Below, one piece after another: positions 24,479 to 36,630 of a stretch of 64,000 nucleotides of DNA. Both the position numbers and the translations under genes were made by a program. Positions within the stretch are counted from its first letter, which is position 1, and each line of letters opens with the position of its first letter. This DNA comes from Corylus avellana (taxonomy: Eukaryota; Streptophyta; Magnoliopsida; Fagales; Betulaceae), in NCBI RefSeq assembly GCF_901000735.1, contig NC_081546.1:18103220-18167219 (forward strand), in the 5' to 3' direction. The notes beneath the pieces are model-generated. The model had not been told where the DNA came from. It worked only from the letters and a program-made list of their open reading frames with translations, and did not search any database.

Positions 24479-24714
24479 ACCCCAATCCCCAACTGGGGTG
24501 GCTAGCCACCTCTTAATATTTTATAATTTTGTTTTATAATTTTTTTTAATATAAAATAATATTTTATTATTATTTTTTGTTACTGGGACAGGTGTCTTAT
24601 TCCTTAGAAATCCTAGCCTGGATATTCTCCCGTCCACTTTGGACTGGAGAGGATCTTATTCCACCTTAACTAAGTCCTATTATCTACTCTCCTGCAAACC
24701 TTAATTAGTGTTTA
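24479..24714. other. spacer upstream of a PLAC8 pseudogene exon
   Basis: Contains the short hairpin CCAACTGGGGTGGCTAGCCA, a T-rich run, and a phrase with GGATATTCTCC that also occurs near 8,650, 36,905 and 44,480. Confidence 0.5.
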
Positions 24715-24799
24715 ATGGATCCCAAATCAGCTTCTCAACAACCCCAGCTCGGCAAATCGACCACCGGTCTATGTGGTTGCTATAGAGATTGCAGGAGTT
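24715..24799 (+). pseudogene. PLAC8/PCR pseudogene, exon 1 only (cut by gap)
   Basis: An 85-nt exon with ATG at 24,715, encoding MDPKSASQQPQL...TGLCGCYRDCRSC, and donor GTAAGG at 24,800. It is the same size and phase (ends phase 1) as exon 1 of the pseudogene at 43,293-44,392 and is homologous to exon 1 of the intact gene at 38,836-38,908. The rest lies beyond the 100-N gap. By sequence it is the arm A allele or copy of the arm B pseudogene. Confidence 0.8.
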
Positions 24800-24939
24800 G
24801 TAAGGCCCCTTTTCTTTCTGTCTTTCTTTCCTTTTTTTAAAAAAAAAAAATAAAAAAAGAAAGTGTATCATCTTTTTTTCAGTTGAGATAAAAAATAAAA
24901 TAAAAAATTATAATCTTTTTTTTTTTTTTTGTGTGTGTG

Positions 24940-25039
24940 NNNNNNNNNNNNNNNNNNNNNNNNNNNNNNNNNNNNNNNNNNNNNNNNNNNNNNNNNNNNN
25001 NNNNNNNNNNNNNNNNNNNNNNNNNNNNNNNNNNNNNNN
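24940..25039. other. assembly gap (100 N)
   Basis: Exactly 100 N: a placeholder of unknown true length. The left flank is a poly(T) plus GT microsatellite; the right flank begins inside a CACTA hairpin array. The two flanks need not be neighbours in the genome. Confidence 0.99.
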
Positions 25040-25525
25040 GTCCACTTTGGTTTGGACTCTGATAGTTAATTTTTTTTTAAAATTTTTTTAGGACCATTAG
25101 GGTCCACTTTGTGGACGCTAATGGTTAACTATCAGCGTCCACTTTGGTTTGGACGCTGATAGTTATTTTTTTAAAAAAAATTTTAGGATCATTAGGGTCC
25201 ACTTTGTGGACGCTAATGGTTAACTATCAGCGTCCACTTTTAGAGGACGCTAATGGTTGACTATTAGGGTCGACTATGGCTTCCGTTTACATCATCTTTA
25301 GGGTCAACACATTTCGACTTTTAGGGTCGATAAAGTGGACGCTAAAAGTGATCATTAGGGTCGACTTTAAGTGGACGCTGATAATCACACATTTGATCAT
25401 TAGGGTCGGACTATTAGCGTCGACACCTTTAAGGTCGAAAAGTCGACGCTGTTGTCAACAGCGTCCACTTTAGGACTTTTAGGGTCGACTCCAAATCGCC
25501 CCTAAAGACCTAAATTCTTGTAGTG
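25040..25525. mobile_element. CACTA-type element end, truncated by gap
   Basis: Repeats of the same AGCGTCCACTTT / GGACGCTAA kind as at 2,345-4,324, followed by GGGTCGAC palindromes, ending in AATTCTTGTAGTG at 25,513-25,525. Only one end is present because the left side is lost in the gap. Confidence 0.78.
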
Positions 25526-26589
25526 ACTTGAGGGCAAAATGATAATTTATATGTAAAAGACAAAAATATCCAGACAACTTTTTAAATTCATTAGATTCAG
25601 GAAGGGTAAATTAATAGTTTTGCAATCTAAAGAAATGTTAAAAGACAAAAATAACCTTATCTAACTAAATCATGAAGAAATGTCCAAGTGCAAAAGACAA
25701 TTTACTGTTTGGAAGCCATTCCCACTTTTTATATATCTTTAAATGTATATATATATATGGAATTGATTTATAAAATTAATTTTTAAACCAAAAAAATAAT
25801 ACAAACATAGCAATATTTGAAATAAAGTTATTCATCAAAAAAATATTTGAAATAAAGTTTATTAAGTTAATAATTCAATAAAATACTAAAGGCAAAATTA
25901 AAAGTAAAGCCATGGGTACAAGATTTGTACAATGGGACGTGTTGGAGTGGTTTTCAGACATGTGGTGATTGATGTAAAAGCTGGACGTGAATCTTTGAGT
26001 GTTTGGGGTGGGTTTCTTTGTAATTTTCACTGGTTCAACGTCAAGAAACGTGGGTTCAACTCCAGCTCCACCTCTTGCAGAAACTCGGGTTCATAAAAAA
26101 CGGTGAGAAGATCAAGAAAATGGTTTGGCTTTTCTTTTGGTGAGAAGATCAGAAAATGTGAGCTTGCATCTGGTTGCAGGCAAACATGTTCGTCTATCTC
26201 TATTTTTCAAATGCTCAAAGAATCTGGTTGCAGATTAGTTTGCACTTTGCAGCGTAAGTCCGAACTCATCTCTCTAATTCAAAATTTTTTCTGATGGGTA
26301 GGGGCCACAAATTTCTGATGGGTAGGGTCAAATAAGTTTACAATCAAAATATACCTGTAAAAAAAATTTCTTACGGATTTACTCAACTCCGTCCCTGATT
26401 ATGTGGCACAACATTGATTGAAAATTAGATAAATTTAACTTTTCAAAAATTTAATCATATTTGTAAATTGTTTTTTTAAAACTAGTTTGTAAGCCCTACA
26501 TTTTTCATTTGTTAGACATTGAACATTAGCAGACCTTGTCATAATAACGTGAGGGATTACTCAAAAAGGTAGATGACCTACTCTTATTA
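25526..26589. other. no gene seen
   Basis: AT-rich. Short open frame at 26,103-26,294 with no recognisable motif; TGATGGGTAGGG occurs twice near 26,293 and 26,317. Confidence 0.5.
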
Positions 26590-27440
26590 TAGGCCAAGGG
26601 AAAATTTCACTTAGGTGTTTTGAGAAGTCCTTCAAATTTCAAAAACTTTGAGTTTCACCTCTCATGAACTTTTAATTTTACGCAATATATCTCATCCGTC
26701 AATTTGCAAATGTTAAAAGCGATAAAATGACCATTATACACTTGACTTTTTTCATAAAATTTTACATTTACACTTATTTCAAATTAATTTTTTTTTTAAA
26801 AAAAAAAAAAAAACTAAAGTTAGTATAAAAATAAATAAAATCAAAACTAACAGTTGGGTCACCATCGAAGAGTAATTTGATATTTTTAAGAGTTTCTGAT
26901 AAGGTTTAATTAAAATACTTGACGAAGTGGGTAAATTGCATCAAATAAAAAATTTGAACGGTAAAATTGAGAGTTTTTAAAATTTGAAAAAATCTTTTCA
27001 AAACGTGTTGAACTCTTTGTAAAGTTTTTTCAAATAAAAAAACAAAACAGGTTAAAAAACAAAACATAGAAATTTGAAACGTGTATGAGACGAAGTGGAA
27101 CCTTGTCAAGCATGCAAATGTTTAATCAATGTCCTATTCGAAACGACCAAGACGTGGTCAAGACGACAAGCAAAGACCTGGACGATGAGAAGTGACTAGG
27201 CTTTCATTAAGACAAGTTAAGTGGGCCCTAATCAATATTCTTTCTCACTCACTGATGGAGACGAGCCATTGCATCTACAAACTTTTCTTCTATTTTTCTC
27301 ATCTTCATAAGAAAATGATGGTGGTCCATATATTGTTTGCTCTGAAAGTTCAACGAAATAGAAAACACTGGAAAAATATTTTGAGGAATCTTGAGCCTCC
27401 TCTAGCATAATTCCAAGAACCTTAAACTTCCTCATCATTC
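26590..27440. repeat. repeat shared with the PLAC8 upstream region (copy 1)
   Basis: Same order and orientation as 40,395-41,215. The left part (about 26,610-27,035) looks like a small inverted-repeat element whose ends share GTTTTGAGAAG / CTTTTCAAAAC and AAATTTCAAAAACT. The right part (27,075-27,440) is shared more closely: ATGTCCTATTCGAAACGACC, AAGTGGGCCCTAATCAATAT, ACTGATGGAGACGA, ATGATGGTGGTCCAT. A third, shorter copy is at 41,430-41,600. Because two copies lie just upstream of PLAC8 sequence, this may be a relic of a PLAC8 upstream region. Confidence 0.7.
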
Positions 27441-28010
27441 CTTTAAAACAAATTAGCCACATTTTTATGGCATAGTAACGAAGATAATTAATAAACATTA
27501 TATTTGTGAAAATTCACGTTTACTATTCCAAGTCATAAACTGTAATTTAAAGGCTCGTTGCATTACCAACTAGTAATATTTGCTTACTAAGTTGTAAACT
27601 TACACAATTATTTTTTTTCACCTGCCGAACATATTAGAGTTGTGTTGCTTTATGGTTTAGCAGGACTTGTCTGAGTATAGAGTGAGAAAGTTTGTTAGGA
27701 TGAAGAGGTCAAGCGAATAACTCGTATTATTAAGTCTGGATAATTATTCATTAATGTCCATAAAATATTGTTAGCAGCTTTAGGTATGTAGTTAATGATA
27801 CATGTATAATATTCATCAATAGTTGTAGTTGTAGTAATCTCATATCATGTATTTTTGTTTTCCGCATATTTTCATTATGACGGGTGGTGACTTGTTTAAT
27901 ACGCAATACCACCAATCAATTACTAGCTAGTTAATTGGTCTAGGATATTGCCAATGACTTTTTAAAGATTGATCGAATTAATCAGTTTAATTTTGGAGGC
28001 GTTACGTAAT
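27441..28010. other. no gene seen
   Basis: AT-rich flank of the copia insertion; nothing recognisable. Confidence 0.5.
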
Positions 28011-28015
28011 TATTG

Positions 28016-28265
28016 TTAGAATATAATCAGAATATATTCTGATTATATTCAGATAATCACCATAATTGCTGATTTGATATATTTTCCCTGTATATACATT
28101 GATATTATTTTGTAATATTGTAGATTAATTCTTTGATTGTAATTCCTATTCTGTCTGGTCTTATTCAACTATAAATAGGCCTCATTGTATACAATTCTAA
28201 ACACATAGAAATACAATATTCAGTTTATCCCTATATTCTCTAGTATTCTATAGTTTATTTCAACA
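28016..28265 (+). repeat. copia 5' LTR
   Basis: Starts TGTTAGAATATAATC and ends TTTCAACA. Contains CTATAAATAGG (TATA-like) near 28,171, the likely promoter of the element. It has an extra 9-bp ATTCTGATT-like stretch compared with the 3' LTR. Confidence 0.93.
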
Positions 28266-28280
28266 TGGTATCAGAGCCAA
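28266..28280 (+). promoter_or_regulatory. copia primer-binding site
   Basis: TGGTATCAGAGCCAA directly follows the 5' LTR and is complementary to the 3' end of plant initiator tRNA-Met, which primes minus-strand DNA synthesis. Confidence 0.93.
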
Positions 28281-29049
28281 GTTTTGGCCTTGTCTAGAGA
28301 AGTAGGAAGTCAGTCCATTCAAAGGCTTTTTTCAATCTTGTTTTGGTATAATTATTATACCAACAGGCTCAAAAAGGTTTGATCTGTCCTGTGGAGTTAT
28401 CAGATCAACGTTCTGAATTTCAACGCGCTCTCACGCGCCGCCTGAAGTCTCTGTGTCACTATTCATGCGCCTCACGCGCCGCCCCAGTCAGCCGTTTTTA
28501 GAAAATTTTGCCAGAATCCAGATCGGAGGCTGCCGATCTACTGACCTGCCAAAAGAACGTGCCACCAGGAGACCCCACGCGCCGCCACAACCTTCTGTGG
28601 AATTTTGAACAACCGCCGCGCACTGTTTCCGGCCACCACGCGCCGCCCCTGTCAGCCGTTTTCAGAAACGAATCACAGATTCGTGATTAGAGGTTGCCGA
28701 TCTGTCGAACCAGCTGAAGCACGCGCCACCCAGAGCCGCCACCTTGTAAGTTGTCTTGTTGAGCTCATTTTTTTTTTTTTTACAATACAATCTGCCACAC
28801 TAGATTATTCCTACTTTTTGAGCTCACACACCTACAGTACACCTAGCCACACTAGATCTTAGCCCTCTTGAACCAAGCCTATACTCCTTACTATACACTC
28901 AGCCACACCAGATCCTAATCCTTAAAAACAAGCTTATATCCCCTATCATACACTTGACCACACCAGATTAATTCTCGCACCAGGCTTACAGAACCTACCC
29001 TACACCCAACCACACCGGATTATATCCTAAATAAAATAAAATAAAATAA

Positions 29050-32000
29050 ATGGCCATACCTCCTACCACTCTCCCAAACACCAAAGATATTACCCAACCT
29101 ATCCCTACTATTCTCGATGGCTCCAATTACCCGACTTGGTCTCAAAATATGAGTAGGTGGCTCAAAGGACATTGTCTTTGGGAGTATGTTTCTGGTGAAG
29201 AACCTAAGCCTCTTGCTGGAAAAGAGGAACCCGCTGCAGCTTTCTCAACCCGCCTCTGCACATGGAAAAGTATCCATTACATGATTATTTCTTGGTTCTC
29301 CAACACTTGTGTGGTCTCCATCAGCATGACATTTGGCAATCTTGACAATGCCAAAGATGTATGGAATATGTTAGCTCAGCACTATAGCACTACTGATCTT
29401 GCTCAGCGGTTTCAGATTGTGACCAAGCTCCATCACATGCGCCAGGAACCAGGTCAGAGTATTACTGATTTTTATTCACAAATGACTTGTTTTTGGAATC
29501 AATTAGCACTATGTGAGCCAAAGTGGAGGGATAAGGTTGATGCCTCTGAGTACATCGCTTTTCACGATAGCATGCGCCTAGCCGAGTTTCTTGCGGCAAT
29601 TCGAGATGAGTTTGAGCATACTCGAGCCTCTCTTCTTCACCGCTCACCACTGCCATCTTTGGAGAGTGCTCTTAGTGAACTTGTTTCAGAAGAGACTCGA
29701 TTCTCTACTATGAAGTTACACACCTCTGAGATGGTCATGGCCACTGCATCCCGCAATGCGCGTGCTCCTAATTCTATTCCTGCCGGGTCTTCCTCATCCA
29801 ATCGGAACATCCAGTGCCACTATTGTCAGAAGTTTGGCCATAGATATAGTGAATGCAGGAAAAGACTTTCTCGTGGGAATCATCGAGCTCCTAGTCATAA
29901 GGCTGCTGCGGTCACTCATACTGATACATCAGATATGTCTTACACCGATATTGCACCCCAACCCAGTACTCTTTCTCCTGTAGAAATCGAAGCTCTCATT
30001 CATCAGGTTTTATCTAAGTCCAATCTTAATACTGCCATGTCCACCACACCAGGTAATTCCTCTTGGTATATTGATTCTGCTTGTTGTAACCACATGACAC
30101 CGAATTCTTCCATATTTTCTGCAAAATCTGTGTTACCTAGGCTTACCACCATTTACACTGCTAATGGTTCCCATCTTGCTGTTAGTCACATCGGGTCTGT
30201 TTCAACTCATCAACTATCTGTGTCTGATACATACTTAGTGCCTAATCTCTCGTTAAATCTTTTATTTGTTGGTCAACTTTGTGAACTTGGTTTAGAACTG
30301 CACTTTTCTAACCGAGGTTGTGATGTGCAGGATCCACAGACGGGACAGTTAATTGGGACCGCCCGTAAGATTGGACGTTTGTTTGAGCTTTCATCACTCC
30401 CTCTTCCTCCTGCTGTGTCAGCTGCCACTCCATCTCGGTCTCCCTCTACCACCCTCAGTTTATGGCACTCTCATTTAGGACATGCATCTATTTCTCGTAT
30501 TCGTTCTTTAGCTACAAGTGGTCAATTAGGGTCTGTTGAGTCTGAGTCATTTGATTGTGTTGCATGTCAACTTGGAAAACAAAGTGCTTTACCTTTTAAT
30601 AATAGTACATCTGTTTCTTCTACTCCTTTTGATTTGGTGCATTCTGATGTATGGGGCCCTGCGCCTATTCCCACCATGGGTGGATCTCGCTATTTTGTCA
30701 TTTTTGTGGATGATTTTTCTCGATACATATGGCTTTATCTTTTACAAAATCGGTTTGAACTTCCGAAAATTTACTCTGAATTTCAACGGATGATTCAAAC
30801 CCAATTTTCTCACAACATAAAAATTGTTCGTTCTGATAATGCTATGGAATATCGTGAATCTACCTTCCTTACTACCCTCAAACAAAATGGCACTCTTCCC
30901 CATCGCTCATGCCCAAATACTTCTCAACAAAATGGTCGTGTTGAACGTAAACACAAGCACATCTTAGACACTGTTAGGGCTTTGCTCCTATCTGCTTCTA
31001 TCCCTGAACACTTTTGGGGAGAAGCCGCTCTTACTGCTGTTTATACCATTAATAGGGTCCCGTCTCCCACTACCTTAAATAGGTCCCCTATGAACTTCTG
31101 TATGGTTCTCCTCCTGATTGCCAATCTCTCCGCCTCTTTGGTTGTGTCTGTTTCGTGCTACTTCCATCCCATGAACGAACAAAATTAGAATCTTGTTCTC
31201 GTCTATGTTGTTTTCTTGGGTATGACATTGAACACAAAGGATATCGTTGTTATGATACTATTTTCAAACGGCTCCGCATCTCGCGGCACGTCACTTTTTG
31301 GGAACATAGGCTACTTAGTGATATGGAGTCTTTTCCTACTCGTCCCTCTAGTCCTTCTCCTATCTTCACTAATGTCTCACTTGATTTGCTCTCCGACACT
31401 ACTGATCTTGATGCAGGGATGACAAGCTCTCCAGACGACATTCTGACGGTCGACCCCAATGACTCTGCCCTGCCTGTTGATCCATCTACTTTTGAGCCCA
31501 CTCCCTCTATCCCTCGTCGTTCTACTCGGGTAACATCTCTTCCTTCCCATCTTCATGATTATCACTGTTATTCTGCTCTTGCTACTCTCCATGAACCTCA
31601 CTCCTTCCTTGAGACTCATGCTAACCCTCTTTGGCAGAATGCTATGTTTGAAGAATTTAATGCCCTTTCCAAAACCCATACTTGGGACTTAGTTGATTTA
31701 CCTCCAAGCAAAACTGCGGTAGGGTGCAAGTGGGTATACAAGATTAAGACAAAATCTGATGGGTCTATTGAGCGATACAAGGCACGTCTTATGGCAAAGG
31801 GGTTCAATCTGGAGTATGGTATTGATTATGAGGAGACTTTTGCACCCGTGGCTCGCTTTACTTCTGTTTGATCACTCCTTGCTGTGGCTTCTGTGCGTCG
31901 TTGGGATCTTTTTCAAATGGATGTGAAAAACGCATTTCTCAATGGTGATCTTAGTGAAGAAGTTTATATACAGCCTCCTCCTGGGTACGATCATTCGCCA

Positions 32001-33122
32001 CACAAGGTTTGCCGACTTCGCCGGGCATTATACGGTCTGAAACAGGCTCCACGGGCTTGGTTTGCCAAATTCAGTTCCACTATTGCGCAGATTGGGTTTG
32101 TTTCTAGCCCCTATGACTTTGCTTTTTTTATCCGGCGATCTGATGCTGGTCTCATTCTCCTCTTACTATATGTTGATGATATGATTATTACTGGAGATGA
32201 TACTGTTGGTATTCGTAACCTTCAACAGTTTTTGAGCCAACAATTTGAGATGAAGGATTTGGGTTTTCTCAGCTACTTTCTTGGATTGGAAGTGTCTTCT
32301 GATCCAAATGGTTACTATCTCTCTCAAGCCAAGTATGCTTCAGATCTCCTCTCACGAGCTGGCCTTACTGATTGCAAAATTGTTGATAGCCCTCTAGAGA
32401 CAAATGTCAAACTTCGTGCCACTGATGGTGAGCTACTTTCTGATGCCACTCTCTATCGACAGTTAGTTGGCAGTCTCATCTATCTTACTGTGACACGACC
32501 GGATCTTGCCTATGCAGTCCACCTTGTTAGTCAGTTTATGACAGCGCCACGCTCGGTTCATTATGCAACTGTTCTTCGCATCCTTCGCTACGTGAAGGGC
32601 ACCCTGTTTCATGGTTTGCATTTCTCTTCTCACTCATCATTAGACTTACATGTATATTCATATGCTGATTGGGCAGGTGATCCCACTGATCGTCGTTCCA
32701 CCACGGGTTATTGTTTCTTACTTGGTGATTCTCTCATCTCTTGGCGTAGCAAGAAACAATCAGTTGTTGCACGCTCTAGCACCGAGGCTGAGTATCGTGC
32801 TCTTGCCGACACCACTTCTGAGCTCCTTTGGCTTCGTTGGCTCCTACATGATATGGGTGTTTCTCAGACCTCCAGTTCTTCTATCTTTTGTGACAATCGA
32901 ACTGCGATTCAAATTGCGCATAATGATGTATTTCATGAACGTACTAAACACATTGAGATCGACTGTCATTTTGTGCGCCATCATCTTTTGCAGGGGACTC
33001 TCCGTCTCTGTCCCATTGCTTCCGCTGATCAGTTGGCCGATGTGTTCACTAAAGCACATCCACCTAGACGGTTCCGTGATCTTGTTTCCAAACTCAAGTT
33101 GGCATCTACATTACCACCTTGA
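29050..33122 (+). pseudogene. copia gag-pol, one frameshift and one stop
   Basis: Begins MAIPPTTLPNTK at 29,050. Domains: gag of the UBN2 type (about codons 20-230); CCHC zinc knuckle CX2CX4HX4C near codon 256 (29,814-29,855); aspartic protease motif WYIDSA near 30,064 (DSA where DSG or DTG is usual); HHCC integrase zinc finger (HSHLGH...CVAC) near 30,465-30,560; integrase core with HSDVWGP, RSDN and QQNGRVER; reverse transcriptase with MDVKNAFLNGDL and YVDD near 32,170; RNase H with YADWAGD and STEAEYRAL. A 1-bp loss near 31,090 shifts the frame after the integrase, and TGA at 31,869 interrupts just before the reverse transcriptase, where a CGA arginine codon is expected. The intervening leader from 28,281 to 29,049 is non-coding. 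Confidence 0.93.
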
Positions 33123-33135
33123 GTTTGAGGGGGGA
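33121..33135 (+). promoter_or_regulatory. copia polypurine tract
   Basis: GAGTTTGAGGGGGGA lies immediately before the 3' LTR; it is the expected primer site for plus-strand DNA synthesis. Confidence 0.9.
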
Positions 33136-33376
33136 TGTTAGAATATAATTAGAATATATTCTGATAATCACCATAATTGCTGATTTGATATATTTTCCCT
33201 GTATATACATTGATATTATTTTGTAATATTGTACATTAATTCCTTGATTGTAATCCCTATTCTGTCTGGCCTTATTCAACTATAAATAGACCCCATTGTA
33301 TACAGTTCTAAACACACAGAAATACAATATTCAGTTTATCCATATATTCTCTAGTATTCTATAGTTTATTTCAACA
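33136..33376 (+). repeat. copia 3' LTR
   Basis: TGTTAG...CAACA, collinear with the 5' LTR; followed by the target duplication ATTAT. Confidence 0.93.
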
Positions 33377-33381
33377 ATTAT

Positions 33382-34319
33382 TATATACATAGTTATATGT
33401 GGTAGGAAAAAAAAAAAAAGGATATATACTTTTTGTTGCAATTTATCTGATGATGAAGAGTTAGTGGTAACATTTTAAACTATTTTCCGCTAAATAACCT
33501 AGGGTTTTTATAGAGTTGGTATTAGAGCGATAAACTCTACGAATTCTTGGAATTAACTAGGATAAGATGTCGTCTAAGTTGGAATTAAGGAAGTACGCGG
33601 ACAAAAAATCACATATTTTTTTAGTAGTTATGGGATACATGTCACTTTACTAGATAACTTCAAATGAAAATAACTACAAACCAGTTTGTACCAAATTTAT
33701 GTCCCTCAGTAGAGCAAGCAAGAATCCCCAATCCTACATAGTTGTTTAATGTGGTTGCCTAGTTTGTGGCAGTAATGGCAAATGCTCATTCCACGTGTAC
33801 CAATTGTGATTTTTTATTTTATTTTATTTTTATTTTTATGTGATTGTGCTTATAGTTCACAGGTTATTATTAAAGTTGTTGTTTTTTTTTTTTTTTTTTG
33901 AGATGAACAACAAAATCGCTCATTCATTTGATAAATGTAGTCCATAATATTTGGTTTCGGCGTGTTAATGATCAGATCAATCCACAAAAGATCTAAATCA
34001 CAATTCCATGTAGTGAGATAATTGTTGATCAAAATATCAGTGCATTGGTTGATCACATGTAATATTGCGGGAACACTAGTACTTTTACAAATGAAATCTA
34101 TAATCTCATTAATAGGAATTAAAAGAGATAAGAAATATCCAATTTAAAATAGATTTAATGGGAATTGATTAATTATTTTAACTATAGAACCTGAGCATTT
34201 TAGTCTAAAATAAATATATTCAAGAATTTAATTCTAAGACTATAAGAATAATCAAGAATTTGATTTGGAGACTCAAGGAACAAAGAAATAGTGAAAATAA
34301 AGTGATAGTAATGAATAGT
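33382..34319. other. no intact gene; possible retroelement scraps
   Basis: GAGTTGGTATTAGAGCG at about 33,510 resembles a mutated tRNA-Met primer-binding site, with an ATG frame shortly after, possibly a lost LTR element. At 33,880-34,060 the minus strand reads as a short open frame running into a poly(A) tract (T-run at 33,881-33,899 on the plus strand), as in a truncated LINE-type retroposon. Neither is firm. Confidence 0.3.
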
Positions 34320-35275
34320 AAGGCTTATGCCGAAGCGCACTGACTCCTTTCTTCACTCGAAAAGGAGGAGACCTGTTCTCTAAGTCAGTGGCCGGCTTCG
34401 ATACTGCTTTCTTTACCTTCCCCGGGCTAGGAAGTCCACTCCCAGCTGTTCCGCCAAATTCTATAAACCTGGGATTTTTCATTAAACATCAATTTCCATT
34501 CATAAGCCTACGATCTAAAGTTTAATTTTGCATGCGCATATAGATGAAAAATCTGTGATTGGGATTTCCCTTTATATGACAGAGACGCAAAGTGAAAAAG
34601 TTCATTTCATATAGCTGTGAAATCAGTGAATTTCTTTTTAGCCCTAACAAGCTCTTTCAAAATGAGAAAAGGTTATCTCATATAGCTGACAAATGATAGA
34701 TTTGGTTGAACTATCTAGAGTCCCGTTCTTCGATTGATTTACTTGATTGGCCGGTCGAGCACAAACTCTTAAGAATGGTCATGAGCGGGAGTCGAACCCA
34801 CATCTCCGGGCAAAAGAAAGACTCGGCAAATTACCTCTATTCCATCACGAGTAATGCGGTTCAGCCACTAAATCCATTCTATAAGGCCTAGTCCGCGGGT
34901 AGAATCGGATGCCAGCCGGGGAACGGATCAGTCCTCATACAACCTCTCTTACAGATATTGAGTGAAGGGGCCCACCTCACCACTCCGCTTCTACTTTTCA
35001 CAGAAGCCACCACAGGTGACTCGCCATGAAAAAGGCATGCCTTTCACGGCGTGAAAGAAGTCCTGCTTTGCCCTACTTTGGCCTCTCTCTAGCAAAACAC
35101 CGGCATCCAAGCCCAAGCCCAGGGAACTTTTTTTCCTTATGGAAATGGGCTCCTCCGAAAGCGCGCAAGGGGCCACCCACCCTTTCCCCTTGCCCCTCTC
35201 ACTCCTTAAAGAATGAGAGGGCCACATCTACTCAATTTGACTTTATTTCACGATGGATAGTTCATTGAGGGGTGA
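34320..35275. other. probable insertion of organellar (mitochondrial-type) DNA
   Basis: Base composition changes sharply from about 30 percent GC around it to near 50 percent GC, without simple repeats, in two blocks (34,320-34,480 and 34,720-35,275). The texture (CTTCCCCGGGCTAGGAAG, GGGGAACGGATCAGTCC) is like plant mitochondrial intergenic DNA. The minus strand at about 34,770-34,800 has a tRNA-like 3' half (GTGGGTTCGACTCCCGC) with no matching 5' acceptor strand. I infer a nuclear copy of mitochondrial DNA from composition and remembered style, without an alignment. A bacterial or plastid source is less likely. Confidence 0.5.
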
Positions 35276-36304
35276 AATATAGAAAAGAGTCAATAAAGCT
35301 CTTGTATAATTAAATAAACAACAGAGTGCAATTACAACTTTTAGTGGAATAAGTTGTAATTAATGTAACTTAAGAGAAGTTATTAGATGGCATGTGTACT
35401 AGCTAGGCATATTGGATCTAGTTTTATTTATCCTTTAGAGCTCTCCTTAAGCAATTATTTTCCATTTGTGATAAGCCCAATTACACTTTGATTGTGTCTC
35501 TTGACTCTCTTGTGCTATGTGGCTAACACATGAATTCTATGACTTGGTCTTTCAAGTTTTGGACTCTAGATGATAGTCATTGAGAAGAGGACCAGAAGAC
35601 TTGTGGTGTAAAACTTTGAGAAGTGTTTTTGAAAATTAAAAAATAAAAAATTATTTTAACAATATAAAATATATAAATTAAAATTAAAATTAAAACAATT
35701 AAAAAAAAAAAAGTGTTGCTCCACAATGGCGGCATCCATCGTGATGGTGATCCGGCAGCCCTGACGGTCAAGTCGAGCTACCAGATCTAACTAGTGATCA
35801 CTGCACAACTCTTAGATTTGTTTGGTGGCCACTCCGAGAGAAGTGGCCCCCTAGCACGACTCCTACTTTTTTCTAAATTCTTTTTTTTTTTTAAAAAAAA
35901 AAAAAAACTATTTATTTTTGCTATCCATTTAATCCGGACCCCTGCACCTTAAAATATTATACACCAACAGCCTCCTACTTGAAAAAATATGATGTTAATT
36001 ATTTCATGAGAAATGTTTTGTATTTTATTAGTTGAGAAGTATTTGGAAGTTTGTTTTGAAAAGTGTGTTCATGGTTTGAGCACAACGAAAAATCCGCTTA
36101 ATTAACGCATATTTGAAGGAGTTTTTAGTGTTTGAAATATGTAAAGAGGTTTCTATTTTTTTTTTTTTTATATATCTTTTTATATTTTTAAACATGCCCT
36201 CAGTTTTTGAATTTTCTAACAAGGTACACAATTTACTCTTATTATTATTTTTTTAATACTGGTTCAATGAAGGGAAAAATGAAAAATGGGGAATACAATT
36301 TACT
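35276..36304. other. no gene seen
   Basis: AT-rich, with a moderately GC-rich patch at about 35,715-35,870 that has no recognisable coding content and a poly(T)/poly(A) run at 35,881-35,906. Confidence 0.5.
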
Positions 36305-36630
36305 GCTTGTTAAATCACTACTTATTCCAAAAGTTTAAGTTAATAGGAAGATGTCAACCTTCATTTTATTAGGTGAAATCCAACACGTTGAATATTTAAT
36401 TGAAATAAAGAGTAAATTGATGAAGTTACGGTTCGAGCTAATCATTTAATCAATATTTTAACATCGTGATGTGACTGACACGTAGAATATTTTAATTAAA
36501 TGGGGAATGAATGATAGAGTCATGGTTAGAACTCATGAACATTGGCTCTGATACCATAATATTATTAAATCATCACTTATATTCTAAAATCTTAAGCTAG
36601 TAAAAAGAAGTAAATTTAATCATTTAATCG

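Larger units (their letters stand above)
6941..24939 (+). repeat. large inverted duplication, arm A
   Basis: Collinear, in inverted orientation, with 44,186-64,000. Anchors (A to B): 6,941 to 64,000; 7,518 to 63,422; 9,696 to 61,252; 14,826 to 56,965; 19,259 to 52,544; 21,588 to 49,714; 22,987 to 48,315; 24,715 to 44,392. Divergence is a few percent: the 256-codon frame at 14,826 differs at 15 residues from its partner. Indels include an 894-bp solo LTR only here and a deletion of about 510 bp near 20,036. The homology reaches the last base of the window in arm B, so arm A may start before 6,941. It ends at a GT microsatellite and a 100-N gap. Confidence 0.95.
28016..33376 (+). mobile_element. 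nearly complete Ty1/copia retrotransposon
   Basis: A 5,361-bp element with two LTRs, primer-binding site, gag-pol and polypurine tract, bounded by perfect 5-bp target duplications ATTAT (28,011-28,015 and 33,377-33,381). The small LTRs (250 and 241 bp), the compact single gag-pol and the domain order (gag, protease, integrase, reverse transcriptase, RNase H) fit the Ale/Retrofit type, though the lineage is my inference. The LTRs differ at about ten sites plus a 9-bp indel, roughly 4 percent, so the insertion is not recent. Coding is broken by one frameshift and one nonsense change, so it cannot move on its own. Confidence 0.95.

Noticed and set aside
29462..33141. Secondary frames within the copia element
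   Set aside because: Shadows of gag-pol in other phases or strand; they carry no domain motifs.
34770..34800. Possible tRNA gene on the minus strand
   Set aside because: There is a T-arm-like sequence and a 3' end, but no complementary 5' acceptor strand or D-arm at the right distance.
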